A stretch of DNA of 64,000 nucleotides, from NCBI RefSeq assembly GCF_000381925.1, contig NZ_KB907307.1, positions 4,278,001-4,342,000 on the forward strand. The letters are read 5' to 3'. A model generated the notes under the pieces. It did no database searches. It was not told where the DNA came from and saw nothing but the letters and a program-made list of their open reading frames with translations. The translations under genes were made by a program, and so were the position numbers. Source of the stretch: Nocardia sp. BMG111209 (lineage in GTDB: Bacteria; Actinomycetota; Actinomycetes; Mycobacteriales; Mycobacteriaceae). Shown here piece after piece: positions 26,893-35,657 of this stretch (position 1 is its first letter; each line of letters opens with the position of its first letter).

Positions 26893-28928
26893 CGGTGGGT
26901 CTCCCGATCATTCTCGGCCAGCTGCGCGAACATCGCGTTGTGCGCGGCCAGATCGGCGTCGTGGTCCCGGTCGGCCGCCCGATCCAGGCGGACCGCGAGC
27001 CGCTCGTCGCTGCGCGACCACTGGGTCAGCAGGGCCAGCATCACCACCACCAGCGGCACCTCGCCCAGCGCCCAGGCCAGGCCGCCGCCGGTGCGCTGAT
27101 CGCCGAGCAGGTCACTGTTCCAGGTCAGGCCGAGCGAACGGTAGAACCAGCCGCCCAGCACCGTGGTCATACTCATCAGCGCCACCCCGAAGAAGGCATG
27201 GAACGGCAGCGAACCGAACACCATGCCGACCTTCATCAGCGGCTGCGTCTGCCGCGGCTTCGGGTCGATCCCGACGACCACCCAGTAGAACAGGTAACCC
27301 GACAGCAGGAAGTGCAGATTCATCAGCAGGTGAGCGCCGTGCTCACCCACGACGGAGTCGAAGATCCCGCCCAGGTACAGCGCGTAGAAACCGATCACGA
27401 ACAGCCCCGTCGCCACCACCGGCTGGGTCAGCACCCGCGACACCGGATTGTGCACCGCGGCCAGCACCCATTCGCGCGGTCCCGGTGGCCCGTCCCGCCC
27501 GGCCGGCGGCAGCGCGCGCAACGCCAGCAGCACCGGTCCGCCGAGCGCCAGCAGAATCGGACTGAGCATGGACAACAGCATGTGCTGCAACATGTGGACG
27601 CTGAACATCGCGGGCGCGTACCGGCCCACCCCGGAACTGGTGGCGATGAGCAGCGCCGCGCAACCGCACAGCCAGGCGGCGGTCCGGCCGATCGGCCAGG
27701 CGTCGCCGCGGGCGTGCAGTCGCCGCACCCCGGCCAGATACAGCCCGGCCAGGACCAGGGCGAGGGTGCCGAAGATCAGATCGAAACGCCAGTCGAACAG
27801 CAGCCGCGTGACCGCCGGCGGCCCGGCGAGGTGATAGCCGAGGGCGACCTCGTCCGGCGCGGGAACGTGCCGCAGATCCGGCGGCGGGGTACGGCCCAGG
27901 CCGACCGCGAGCCCGATCGTCGCCGCGAACAGCAGTATCTCGACCCCGGCGTAGCGGATCAGCGCCGACCGGTCGCGGCCGTCGGCGATGAGCGCGGGAA
28001 TCGCGCGACGCCGCTGCAGATATCCCAGGACGCCCAGCACACCCAGCGCCGCGGCCTTACCGAGCACCAACCGGCCGTATGTCGTGCCGAACAGATCTCC
28101 GAACGGCACCCGCAACCAGGCGTTGACGACGCCGCTGGCCGCCACGGTGACGAAGGCGCAGACCGCGACCACCGAGAAGCGCCGCGCCGCCAGCCCGGTG
28201 TGCGCGCCGTCGCGCAGCGCGTGGACCAGCACCGCGAACAGGCCGCCCACCCAGACCGCGACCCCGACCAGATGCAGGATGAGGCTGTTGGTGGCGAGAT
28301 CGTGCGCGCCGCCGGCGGAGGAGTGCCCGGTCAGCGCGATCGGCATCAGGCACAGCAGCGACCAGCCGAACAGCACCGGCATCCAGCCCCAGCGCAGCGC
28401 CAACCGGCAGCCGATCGCGAGCAGCAGCGCCATGATCGCCGTCGTCCGCCACGATCCGGCGACCGCCACCTTCGGGATCGCATCCCAGATCTGCTCCGGT
28501 CGCAACGTGTTCCGCAGGGGTTGCCCGCTGGTGTCCGACAGGGTCAGCGGTAGCAGCAACACCGCCGCACCCGCCCAGCCCAGCGCCGCCACCCCGGCTC
28601 GCCGCAATGCCCGGAAACCGGCCACGTCCAGCAGCCCGTCGGCCTGCGGTGGGGTCAGGAACGCGGCGAACAACAGCGATCCGACCGCGACGGCACCGGC
28701 CAGATCGGCCAGCGCGCGCACGGCGGGCAGCCCGTAGGTGGTCAGCGGACCGGGGTCGGGGATACCCAGCAACGTCAGCGCCTGAGCCGCCGACAGCGCC
28801 ACGACCAGGGGTGCGACCAGGGCGGTCAGCGCCGGTGCCAGGACCGTCAGTACCGGGAGGCTCGCCGCGGACTCGGACCGGACGGCCTGTGATTCAGGTG
28901 CGGCGGACGGGTCCTGCGGTGACGACAT
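26889..28928 (-). CDS. Copper transport CopD / cytochrome c oxidase assembly CtaG-like fusion membrane protein
   Basis: Polytopic membrane protein of 679 aa with about fifteen predicted helices. The N-terminal half has a CopD-type domain (SAGGAHDLATNSLILHLVGVAVWVGGLFAVLVHAL with conserved His). The C-terminal half matches the caa3-type CtaG-like family (FSVHMLQHMLLSMLSPILLALGGP, and MNLHFLLSGYLFYWVVVG) with the conserved histidines that may bind copper. This fusion is common in Actinobacteria and is thought to help insert copper into aa3 oxidase. ATG at 28928 (MSSPQDPSAAPESQ) is chosen; the 27 residues further upstream are arginine-rich and not family-like. It is coupled to the downstream dehydratase. 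Confidence 0.88.
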   Translation of the reverse strand: MSSPQDPSAAPESQAVRSESAASLPVLTVLAPALTALVAPLVVALSAAQALTLLGIPDPGPLTTYGLPAVRALADLAGAVAVGSLLFAAFLTPPQADGLLDVAGFRALRRAGVAALGWAGAAVLLLPLTLSDTSGQPLRNTLRPEQIWDAIPKVAVAGSWRTTAIMALLLAIGCRLALRWGWMPVLFGWSLLCLMPIALTGHSSAGGAHDLATNSLILHLVGVAVWVGGLFAVLVHALRDGAHTGLAARRFSVVAVCAFVTVAASGVVNAWLRVPFGDLFGTTYGRLVLGKAAALGVLGVLGYLQRRRAIPALIADGRDRSALIRYAGVEILLFAATIGLAVGLGRTPPPDLRHVPAPDEVALGYHLAGPPAVTRLLFDWRFDLIFGTLALVLAGLYLAGVRRLHARGDAWPIGRTAAWLCGCAALLIATSSGVGRYAPAMFSVHMLQHMLLSMLSPILLALGGPVLLALRALPPAGRDGPPGPREWVLAAVHNPVSRVLTQPVVATGLFVIGFYALYLGGIFDSVVGEHGAHLLMNLHFLLSGYLFYWVVVGIDPKPRQTQPLMKVGMVFGSLPFHAFFGVALMSMTTVLGGWFYRSLGLTWNSDLLGDQRTGGGLAWALGEVPLVVVMLALLTQWSRSDERLAVRLDRAADRDHDADLAAHNAMFAQLAENDRETHR

Positions 28929-29055
28929 GCGATTCAGCCTAGTTCGGTGGTCCGGGGCCGACCCTGTGGGTCGCGCGGAATTCGTTCCGGGGTGTGACCC
29001 AGCTGACATGCCGAACGTTCGCCCGCAAACTGCGGGGAATGATCTGGACGGTCGC

Positions 29056-29061
29056 TATAAT
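29056..29061 (+). promoter_or_regulatory. -10 element upstream of tRNA-Arg
   Basis: A perfect TATAAT in otherwise GC-rich sequence, 57 bases before the mature tRNA. No good -35 is seen at standard spacing. It is likely the stable-RNA promoter. Confidence 0.5.
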
Positions 29062-29118
29062 CAACCCGCTGGACAACCAAGCCACAGACGCGGCAAGGTG
29101 GTTTGGTGTTTGCACACT

Positions 29119-29192
29119 GCCTCCGTAGCTCAGTTGGATAGAGCAAGGGCCTTCTAATCCCTAGGTCGCAGGTTCGATTCCTGCCGGGGGCG
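29119..29192 (+). tRNA. tRNA-Arg (anticodon TCT)
   Basis: The cloverleaf can be folded by hand. The acceptor stem GCCTCCG pairs with CGGGGGC, with one T-G pair. The D arm contains GCTCAGTTGGATAGAGC. The anticodon loop CTTCTAA gives TCT, reading AGA/AGG. The T arm is GCAGG-TTCGATT-CCTGC. The last anticodon-stem pair is C-T, a mismatch. The CCA end is not encoded. A 10-bp hairpin follows. Confidence 0.93.
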
Positions 29193-29203
29193 CACGTGGC
29201 CTC

Positions 29204-29229
29204 GAGCAGCAACAACGACGTTGCTGCTC
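29204..29229 (+). terminator. Hairpin terminator after tRNA-Arg
   Basis: Perfect 10-bp stem GAGCAGCAAC (29204-29213) and GTTGCTGCTC (29220-29229), loop AACGAC. It is 12 bases after the tRNA. Confidence 0.75.
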
Positions 29230-29613
29230 AGCACTTCCCATGAACGCGAACGTTCGTCACCGAGGGAGTTTGCCCGACGCGTTCGCGCCGATGACGGAAT
29301 ATCGGCAACCGCACCGCATTCCCACCTGCGCGGGATTCGCCGCGAAGTCATTCACCGGATGCGCGCGATATTCGTCGCCGGAGTCATTCCCGGACTTCAC
29401 CCGCCGCAAGATCCGGGCCGGCGTAGGTTCATCCGGACTTCCGAGGTCCGGCGGCAGACGATGACCCGCCGGATGTGCCGCGCCGGGCGACCGGCCCGCC
29501 ACCGGATGCGCGGACCCGTCACGGCCGCCCGACTGTGGCCCGCAACCAATCGCCCGACCACGAATTGTCGGATGTAACGAACCGCTTGGTACCCGAATGG
29601 CCCCGGCGATATG

Positions 29614-29643
29614 TTGACGACAATTCCTACCGCCCAGTAATTT
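29614..29643 (+). promoter_or_regulatory. Likely promoter of the secreted lipase gene
   Basis: TTGACG at 29614-29619 and TAATTT at 29638-29643, spaced 18 bases, 36 bases before the lipase ATG. It is a good match to the actinobacterial housekeeping promoter. Confidence 0.5.
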
Positions 29644-29678
29644 AGGCGGATTCGATCGACGCAACGGAGCGACGTGAC

Positions 29679-31031
29679 ATGACCGGACTGCCGGGACGAT
29701 CGGTGAGCAGCACCTCGAAGCCCACCCGGCGACGCCGGGCACGCCTGCGCCGGACGCTGACCCTCGGTGTCGCCGCCTGCGCCGGCGCCGCGCTGACCGG
29801 TGTGTCGACGGGACCGGGCGAGGCGGCCCCGATCGACGACTTCTACACTCCCCCGGCACAATTCGCGACCGACCCCGGATCCGTCATCAAGTCCGAGCCG
29901 ATGCCGATCTTCCTCGCTCCCCCGGGTATCGGGCCGTGGCCGCTGAACGCGCAGAAGGTGATGTACACCTCGCGCACCCAGGACGACGTACCGGTCGCGG
30001 TCAGCGGCACCTACATCGAGGCGACCCGTCCCTGGCAGGGCACCGGACCGCGGCCCACGATCGTCGTCGCACCCGGCACGGTCGGGCAGGGCCGGCAGTG
30101 CGCCCCCTCGCTGGCCTTCGCCACCGGGCTCTACGCACAGATCACGCCGCCGAGTATCTCCGCGAACCAGGAGGCGTTGTCCGCGCTGGCGTGGAACGCG
30201 CTGGGTGCCAGGGTGTTCGTGACCGACTACATCGGACTCGGGACCCCCGGCGTGCACACCTACGTCAACCGGGCCGAGGAGGCGCACGCCGTCCTCGACG
30301 CCGCACGCGCCGCCGACAACCTCTCCGGCACCGGACCGGAGACGCCGCTGGCGTTCTGGGGGTACTCCCAGGGCGGTGGGGCCACCGCCGCGGCGGCGGA
30401 GTTGCAGCCCTCGTACGCACCCGAACTCGCGCTGAAGGGCGTGTGGGCCGGGGCGCCGGTCGCCGACCTCGCCGCGGTGCTCGGACAGGTCGACGGCAAT
30501 CTGATCGGCGGCGTGACCGGCTACGCCCTCAACGGATTCCTCGCCCGCTATCCGGAACTGCAACCCGAACTCGACAAGCGCGTCACCCCCGAGGGCCGCG
30601 CACTGCTCGAGGAGTTGCAGGGCGAGTGCATCGGGGATGTCATCCTGGAGCATCCCTTCCAGCACACCACCGCCATCACCGTCGACCACCGGCCGATGCT
30701 CGACGAACTGAGCGATATCCCCGCGGCGATGGAGATCCTGCGCGAGCAGCGCATCGGCGACCGCACCCCCACCGCGCCGGTCCTGATCACGAGCGGGATC
30801 AACGACGACACCGTCCCGTACGGCCAGGCCCGGCAACTGGCCACCGACTGGTGTGGCAGCGGCGCCACCGTCACGTTCCGGACGAACCATCTGCCGCCGA
30901 TCCTGCCCGGCTTCACGCTGCCCAATCACTTCGGACCCGAACTGATCGACGGGTACGGCACCAACGGCGCGATCGGTTACATCGTCGACCGGCTCGACGG
31001 CAAGCCCGTGCCGGATTGCACCTTCGACTGA
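29679..31031 (+). CDS. Secreted lipase, LIP family (secretory lipase, PF03583-type)
   Basis: Exported alpha/beta-hydrolase of 450 aa. A twin-arginine-like basic N-terminus (TRRRRARLRRTLTL) precedes the hydrophobic stretch VAACAGAALTGVS and an AxA-type cleavage site near GEAA-PIDD. The nucleophile elbow is GYSQGG at about 228-233. The late Asp (TSGINDDTVPY) and His (TLPNHFGPELIDG) fit the triad. Cysteines in QGRQCAPS, GECIG, DWCG and PDCTFD suggest disulfides, consistent with an extracellular enzyme. The substrate is probably a triacylglycerol or other lipid ester. The ATG at 29679 has GGAGCG upstream. Confidence 0.9.
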   Translation: MTGLPGRSVSSTSKPTRRRRARLRRTLTLGVAACAGAALTGVSTGPGEAAPIDDFYTPPAQFATDPGSVIKSEPMPIFLAPPGIGPWPLNAQKVMYTSRTQDDVPVAVSGTYIEATRPWQGTGPRPTIVVAPGTVGQGRQCAPSLAFATGLYAQITPPSISANQEALSALAWNALGARVFVTDYIGLGTPGVHTYVNRAEEAHAVLDAARAADNLSGTGPETPLAFWGYSQGGGATAAAAELQPSYAPELALKGVWAGAPVADLAAVLGQVDGNLIGGVTGYALNGFLARYPELQPELDKRVTPEGRALLEELQGECIGDVILEHPFQHTTAITVDHRPMLDELSDIPAAMEILREQRIGDRTPTAPVLITSGINDDTVPYGQARQLATDWCGSGATVTFRTNHLPPILPGFTLPNHFGPELIDGYGTNGAIGYIVDRLDGKPVPDCTFD

Positions 31032-31103
31032 AATCGCGTCAAGAATCGGCATCCATCGATGCAGAATCGACTCATGAGCGCCGATCGGCGTTAGAGTCGG
31101 CTC

Positions 31104-32453
31104 GTGGGCATCGAATGTTCCAGCGTCGTCGCGGAGCCTCGGGCGGAGGTGTTCGCCTGGCACACCCGGCCGGGCGCGTTCACCCGGCTGGCGCCACCCT
31201 GGCAGCCGGTTACCGTTGCGTCCGAAGCGGATTCGCTCGCCGACGGGGTCGCGGTGTTACGCCTGCCCGGCGGATTGCGGTGGGTGGCGCAACATCTGGC
31301 GGCGGACTACGACCCGCCGCATCGCTTCGCCGACCGGATCACGGTGCGCGACATCGCCTCCGCACCCACCGGACTGCTGCCCTGGCGGCACATCCACGAA
31401 TTCGACGAACTCGGCCCGGACCGGACCCGGGTATCGGATCGCGTCGAGACACCCGTACCCGCCGCGGTGCTGCGGCCGATGTTCGATTACCGCCATCGGC
31501 AGCTCGCGGATGATCTGGCCGCTCATCGGGCCGCGGCCGAACACGGCTACGGACCGGCGACGATCGCGATCACCGGCGCGTCCGGCCTGGTCGGCACGGC
31601 ACTGGCCGCCTTCCTGACCACCGGCGGGCACACCGTCATCCGCCTGGTGCGCGGGCCGGCCGGGCCCGGGCAGCGGCGCTGGGATCCGGCCGATCCGGCA
31701 CCCGATCTCCTGGACGGCGTCGACGCGGTGATCCACCTGGCCGGGGCGTCCATCGCGGGCCGGTTCACCGAGGCGCACAAGCGCGCGGTGGCCGACAGCC
31801 GCATCGGCCCGACCGAACGGCTGGCCGCCCGCGCGGCCGAGGCCCGGGTCCGGGTGTTCGTCGGCGCGTCGGCGGTCGGCTATTACGGCGCCGATCGCGG
31901 TGACGAGCCGCTGGACGAAACCAGTTCCCCCGGTTCGGGTTTCGTGGCCGACGTGGTCCAGCGCTGGGAGCGCGCCACCCGCGCCGCCGGAGATGTCCGG
32001 ACCGTCACGGTACGGACCGGCATCGTGCAATCACCCCGCGGCGGCACCCTGCGCCTGCTGCGACCGCTGTTCACCGCCGGGCTCGGCGGCCGCATCGGGG
32101 ACGGCCGCGGTTGGCTGCCCTGGATCGGTATCGATGATCTGGTGGACGTCTACCACCGCGCGCTGTGGGACGAATCCCTGTCCGGCCCGGTGGATGCCGT
32201 TGCGCCACACCCGGTTCGGAATTCCGAGTACACCGCGGTCCTGGCCCGGGTGCTGCACCGGCCCGCCGTCCTGCCGGTACCGTCCTTCGGCCCGGAACTG
32301 TTGCTGGGCAAGGAGGGCGCCGCCGAACTGGCCACCGCGAGCCAGCGGGTGCTGCCCGTTCGGTTGCAGGCCGCGGGCCACCGGTTCCGCACCCCCGAAC
32401 TCGAACCGGCCCTGCGCCACCTGTTCGGCCGTACCCGGCACGAGAACGACTGA
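31104..32453 (+). CDS. TIGR01777-family NAD-dependent epimerase with N-terminal START/cyclase-like domain
   Basis: Two-domain protein of 449 aa. Residues 1-150 form a SRPBCC/polyketide cyclase-like domain (FAWHTRPGAFTRLAPPW, FDELGPDRTRVSDRV). From about 153 a Rossmann SDR domain follows with ITGASGLVGTALAAFL and the active-site region VGASAVGYYGADRGDEPLDE, which is diagnostic for the YfcH/SulA-like TIGR01777 family (Rv2216-type in mycobacteria). The C-terminal DUF1731-type segment is present (FGPELLLGKEGAAELATASQRVLP). Substrate is unknown. It starts with GTG at 31104. Confidence 0.9.
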   Translation: MGIECSSVVAEPRAEVFAWHTRPGAFTRLAPPWQPVTVASEADSLADGVAVLRLPGGLRWVAQHLAADYDPPHRFADRITVRDIASAPTGLLPWRHIHEFDELGPDRTRVSDRVETPVPAAVLRPMFDYRHRQLADDLAAHRAAAEHGYGPATIAITGASGLVGTALAAFLTTGGHTVIRLVRGPAGPGQRRWDPADPAPDLLDGVDAVIHLAGASIAGRFTEAHKRAVADSRIGPTERLAARAAEARVRVFVGASAVGYYGADRGDEPLDETSSPGSGFVADVVQRWERATRAAGDVRTVTVRTGIVQSPRGGTLRLLRPLFTAGLGGRIGDGRGWLPWIGIDDLVDVYHRALWDESLSGPVDAVAPHPVRNSEYTAVLARVLHRPAVLPVPSFGPELLLGKEGAAELATASQRVLPVRLQAAGHRFRTPELEPALRHLFGRTRHEND

Positions 32454-32465
32454 GCCGCACCGGCT

Positions 32466-33302
32466 TCAGAGCAGATATTCGACCGCCTCGAGCAGCGATC
32501 CCACCGGCCGGACACCGTCGGGCAGCAGCGCCGTCGACCAGCCCGGCCCACCGACCAGCACCCGCGCGCCGGTATCGGTGCAGGCACGGATCGCCGAGAC
32601 CAGGGCCGTCGATTCCTGCTGGGACCACAGCAGTACGGCGGCCGGGCCGGGTGTGCGGCCGAGGGCGTCGCGCAGCGCCTCGGTGGGCACGTTCGCGCCG
32701 AGCATCAGCGCGGCGACCTCCCGTTCGGCCAGCGCGGCGCGCAGCGCTTCCAGTGGCAGCGAATGGGTTTCGCCGCTGGTGCAGGCCAGGATCACCGCCG
32801 TGCGCGCCGGCGACGCGGGGAAGGTCTGCTGGAACGCCGACGCGATACACCACGACAGCAGGTGCTCGACATCGATACAGCCTGTGCCACGGGCCTGTTC
32901 GGCGACGATCTCGCCGAATGCCGGGCGGCACAAGCCCTCCCAGGTGTCGATCACCCCGTAGGCCCGCAGGTGTGCGATGAGCAACCGGGTCACGGTCTCG
33001 GCGTCCAGCGCGAATCCGGCGGCCAGCAGGGCGGTGTGGTCGCCGACCACCGGTAGCGGACCGCGGGCCGCCTCCGCGGCGCCGGCGGGGCTGACCCCGG
33101 CGCGGACCAGCTGCAGCATGCGCTCCAGCGCGGCGATATCGGTCTCGGTGTACAGGCGGTGTCGGCCCGGCTGATGTCCGGAGGGGCCGATGCCGTAGCG
33201 CTGGGTCCAGCTGCGCAGCGTCGCCGTCGGGACGCCGAGCCGCTCGGCTACCGCGCCGACGGTGTACCCGGCGCGTGGATCTGAGACGGAACCGGCGGGC
33301 AT
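32466..33302 (-). CDS. MerR-family regulator with cobalamin-binding domain (LitR/CarH type)
   Basis: Likely adenosyl-B12-dependent light-responsive repressor of 278 aa. The MerR HTH is at 13-75 (YTVGAVAERLGVPTATLRSWTQRYGI, GRHRLYTETD), the helical B12-capping domain at about 85-165 and the Rossmann B12 domain at 167-275. His180 in SGETHSLP matches the lower cobalt-ligand His of CarH, and Glu146-His147 match its EH pair. The position of the CarH tryptophan that covers the adenosyl group is Gln136. It is divergent from a photolyase gene, a typical LitR/CarH target, with three 11-bp repeats between them. ATG at 33302 is chosen; the frame upstream overlaps that control region. Confidence 0.83.
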   Translation of the reverse strand: MPAGSVSDPRAGYTVGAVAERLGVPTATLRSWTQRYGIGPSGHQPGRHRLYTETDIAALERMLQLVRAGVSPAGAAEAARGPLPVVGDHTALLAAGFALDAETVTRLLIAHLRAYGVIDTWEGLCRPAFGEIVAEQARGTGCIDVEHLLSWCIASAFQQTFPASPARTAVILACTSGETHSLPLEALRAALAEREVAALMLGANVPTEALRDALGRTPGPAAVLLWSQQESTALVSAIRACTDTGARVLVGGPGWSTALLPDGVRPVGSLLEAVEYLL

Positions 33303-33348
33303 GCCTTCATTGTGCCTGCGGGCCGGTGATGTGGTTCCCCGAACGGAC

Positions 33349-33381
33349 GCATCGTTTGTGCATCGATAGTGCGCTATGGTG
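33349..33381 (+). promoter_or_regulatory. Three tandem 11-bp direct repeats, candidate CarH/LitR operator
   Basis: GCATCGTTTGT (33349-33359), GCATCGATAGT (33360-33370) and GCGCTATGGTG (33371-33381) follow one another without spacing. The first two share eight of eleven bases and the third keeps the GC start and T7. Tetrameric Thermus CarH binds contiguous 11-bp direct repeats. The block lies between the divergent B12-regulator and photolyase genes, 109 bases before the photolyase start. Confidence 0.55.
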
Positions 33382-33490
33382 GAGCAGAGGTGTCGAGTCC
33401 AGGCACGGGCCGCACCGCGTCGGCGAGACGGGATCCGCGTCATGATCACCCGCCCCGGCCGCACAACGAATCCCGGAAGGAAGTACGTCG

Positions 33491-34813
33491 ATGTGCGTGA
33501 CCATCGCCCTGTTCACCCGCGATCTGCGGGTGCACGACAATCCGATGCTGGCGGCGGCATGCAGGGAGGGCGCCGCCGTGGTCCCGCTGTTCGTCGTCGA
33601 CGACGAATTGATCGAGCGCACCGCCGCCGCACCCAACCGGATGCGATTCCTCGCCGCCGCGCTGGCCGAACTCGACGAGGGGCTGCGAGCGCACGGCGGC
33701 CACCTGGTGGTCCGGCACGGCGACGTCGTGGACGTGGTCGACCAGGTCGCCGCGGAGGCGCATGCGGAGAGCGTGCACATCGCCATCGATGTCAGCCGGT
33801 ACTCCCGGCACCGCGAGCAGCGGTTGCGGGAACGGCTGGAGGAGCGCAACTGCCTGCTGCACACCCACGGCTCGTCGATCACCGCCGTGGACCGCGCGGA
33901 CCTGTCCCCGGCGACGGGCCGGGATCATTTCGCCGTCTTCACCCCGTACTACCGGCGGTGGCAGGAGATCCCGCTGCGCAAACCGATGCGGCCGCCGCAC
34001 GACCTGGTGGTGCCGCGCATACCGTCGGATCCGCTGCCCGATTTCGCGGACGGCGCCGAGGGCAGTTCGCCCGGCCTCCGGGTCGGCGGCGAGGCGACCG
34101 GTCGCAAACTGCTGAACCGCTGGCTGGCGGGCCCGATCGAGGAGTACGACACCCGCAACGACGAGCTGGGCGCCGACGCCACCTCGCATCTGTCGCCGTA
34201 TCTGCACTTCGGCTGCCTGTCGGCGACGGAGATCGTGTCCCGGGCCGACACCGCGCAGCCCGGCGCGGAGGCGTTCGTCCGGCAGCTGGCCTGGCGTGAC
34301 TTCCATCACCAGGTGCTCTCCGCGCGGCCCGAGGTGGCCTGGCACGACTACCGGCCGCGCGATGTCCGGTGGCGCGCCGATCCCACGGCCGTGGCGGCCT
34401 GGTGCGAGGGCCGCACCGGATATCCCGTGGTCGACGCGGGCCTGCGGCAATTGCGGGCCGAGGGATGGATGCCGGGTCGCGCCCGGTTGATCGCGGCCAG
34501 CTTCCTGACCAAATCCCTGGGCGTGGATTGGCGGGTCGGCGCGCGGCATTTCCTGCACTGGCTGGTCGACGCCGATGTCGCCAACAACCAGTTGAACTGG
34601 CAGTGGGTCGCCGGCACCGGAACCGACACCCGGCCCAACCGGGTGCTCAATCCGATCCTGCAGGCACAGCGGCACGATCCCGAGGGTGCGTATGTCCGCC
34701 GGTGGATCCCGGAGCTGGCCGATGTCCCCGACGACGCGGTGCACCGGCCGTGGCGCGCACCCATGGCGGCGCCGTCGTATCCGCCGCCGCTGATCGAGTG
34801 CAAGGGCATGTGA
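33491..34813 (+). CDS. phr: Deoxyribodipyrimidine photolyase
   Basis: Blue-light DNA repair enzyme of 440 aa that splits cyclobutane pyrimidine dimers using reduced FAD. The N-terminal antenna domain starts IALFTRDLRVHDNPML. The C-terminal FAD domain has WRDFHHQVL, RTGYPVVDAGLRQL, LTKSLGVDWRVG, HWLVDADVANN and NWQWVAGTGTDTRP, all standard class I CPD photolyase motifs, including tryptophans for electron transfer. The ATG at 33491 follows GGAAGGAAG. It is divergent from a B12/MerR regulator, so light induction is plausible. Confidence 0.94.
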   Translation: MCVTIALFTRDLRVHDNPMLAAACREGAAVVPLFVVDDELIERTAAAPNRMRFLAAALAELDEGLRAHGGHLVVRHGDVVDVVDQVAAEAHAESVHIAIDVSRYSRHREQRLRERLEERNCLLHTHGSSITAVDRADLSPATGRDHFAVFTPYYRRWQEIPLRKPMRPPHDLVVPRIPSDPLPDFADGAEGSSPGLRVGGEATGRKLLNRWLAGPIEEYDTRNDELGADATSHLSPYLHFGCLSATEIVSRADTAQPGAEAFVRQLAWRDFHHQVLSARPEVAWHDYRPRDVRWRADPTAVAAWCEGRTGYPVVDAGLRQLRAEGWMPGRARLIAASFLTKSLGVDWRVGARHFLHWLVDADVANNQLNWQWVAGTGTDTRPNRVLNPILQAQRHDPEGAYVRRWIPELADVPDDAVHRPWRAPMAAPSYPPPLIECKGM

Positions 34814-34915
34814 TCGGCCGGTCCGGCGTGGTGTTCGTCGCGTTCGTCCGTGGTGACGTGGCAGGCTGGGACGAGTGCGGGCGACGCCCCGACCGAGCCG
34901 AGAGGATTCATCTCC

Positions 34916-35080
34916 ATGTGCCAACCCGTTCCCTGCACCACCTGTGGCAAGACCACCTGGGCCGGTTGCGGCCAGCACGTCGACCAGGTCCGGGCCGCCG
35001 TCCCGGCCGAGCAGTGGTGCCCCGGCCACCCGGCGGCGGGCCCAGGTAAGAACCTGTTCCAGCGCGTCCTCGGCCGCTAG
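34916..35080 (+). CDS. Small cysteine-rich zinc-ribbon-like protein
   Basis: Protein of 54 aa starting MCQPVPCTTCGKTTWAGCGQ, with Cys2, Cys7, Cys10, Cys18 and a His/Cys pair later (QHV, WCPGH). CxxC plus downstream Cys/His makes a zinc ribbon likely. Small proteins of this kind are common in Nocardia and Rhodococcus and have no known role. The ATG at 34916 has GAGAGG upstream. Its end overlaps the convergent DinB-like gene by 4 bases. Confidence 0.72.
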   Translation: MCQPVPCTTCGKTTWAGCGQHVDQVRAAVPAEQWCPGHPAAGPGKNLFQRVLGR

Positions 35081-35640
35081 ACGGTCACCGCACTCCACCG
35101 CGGATCGCGGCCGAGGAGTGCGGCGATGTTGTCCATCGCGGGGCGGTCGGGATCCTCGGCCAGCCGCGCCGCGTAGACACCGTCCGGACCGTTGAGCGGA
35201 CTTCCCGCAGCGGTCGCGACACGGGCCATCGGCAACGCCGCGGCGGTGAGCCGGTCCGGTACGGGACAGGGACGATCCAGCGCGCGGGCGATGTCCCAGC
35301 GATGGACGAGCATGTCGACGACATGGATCGACAGCACGCGATCGACCGGCACGGCGCCGCGGTCCGGCAGCGGCACGGTGTCACCGGTGCGTTCCATGGC
35401 GGCCAGCCAGCGCCCGCCCACACGGGCGAATCCGTCCCGGGGATCCGCGGCGTCGTCGGCGGTATCGGCGAATATCGCGGTGGTGACGGCCTCGTGCCGC
35501 TCGTTCATGTGCCGCAGCAGATCCGCGACGTTCCAGCCGGTACAGGGGGTCGGCCGGTCGAGTTCGGCCTCGGTGAGCATCGCCACATCGTGGGCGATCA
35601 GGGCCAGGGCGGTCGCGTCGAGTCGCAGCAGGGCAGTCAT
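35077..35640 (-). CDS. TIGR03086-family metal-binding protein (DinB/maleylpyruvate isomerase-like fold)
   Basis: Four-helix-bundle protein of 187 aa. The family core is visible: TPCTGWNVADLLRHMNERHE (first metal His), VDRVLSIHVVDMLVHRWDIARAL (His residues near the second site). Members resemble mycothiol-dependent maleylpyruvate isomerases or DinB proteins and may act on mycothiol or bacillithiol conjugates; the substrate is unknown. ATG at 35640 is chosen, since the extra 13 residues upstream overlap the operator region. It is divergent from a TetR gene and probably controlled by it. Confidence 0.86.
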   Translation of the reverse strand: MTALLRLDATALALIAHDVAMLTEAELDRPTPCTGWNVADLLRHMNERHEAVTTAIFADTADDAADPRDGFARVGGRWLAAMERTGDTVPLPDRGAVPVDRVLSIHVVDMLVHRWDIARALDRPCPVPDRLTAAALPMARVATAAGSPLNGPDGVYAARLAEDPDRPAMDNIAALLGRDPRWSAVTV

Positions 35641-35657
35641 GGTCCACCTTCGGAGAA

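Larger units (their letters stand above)
29193..29678. other. Intergenic region between tRNA-Arg and the lipase gene
   Basis: The 486 bases hold the tRNA terminator (29204-29229) and, at the right end, a likely sigmaA promoter for the lipase gene (29614-29643). Short frames in between lack ribosome-binding sites and recognisable protein character. I see no further gene. Confidence 0.5.

Noticed and set aside
29193-29678. Small ORFs between tRNA-Arg and the lipase gene
   Set aside because: There are no ribosome-binding sites, the composition is arginine-rich, and a lipase promoter occupies the right end.
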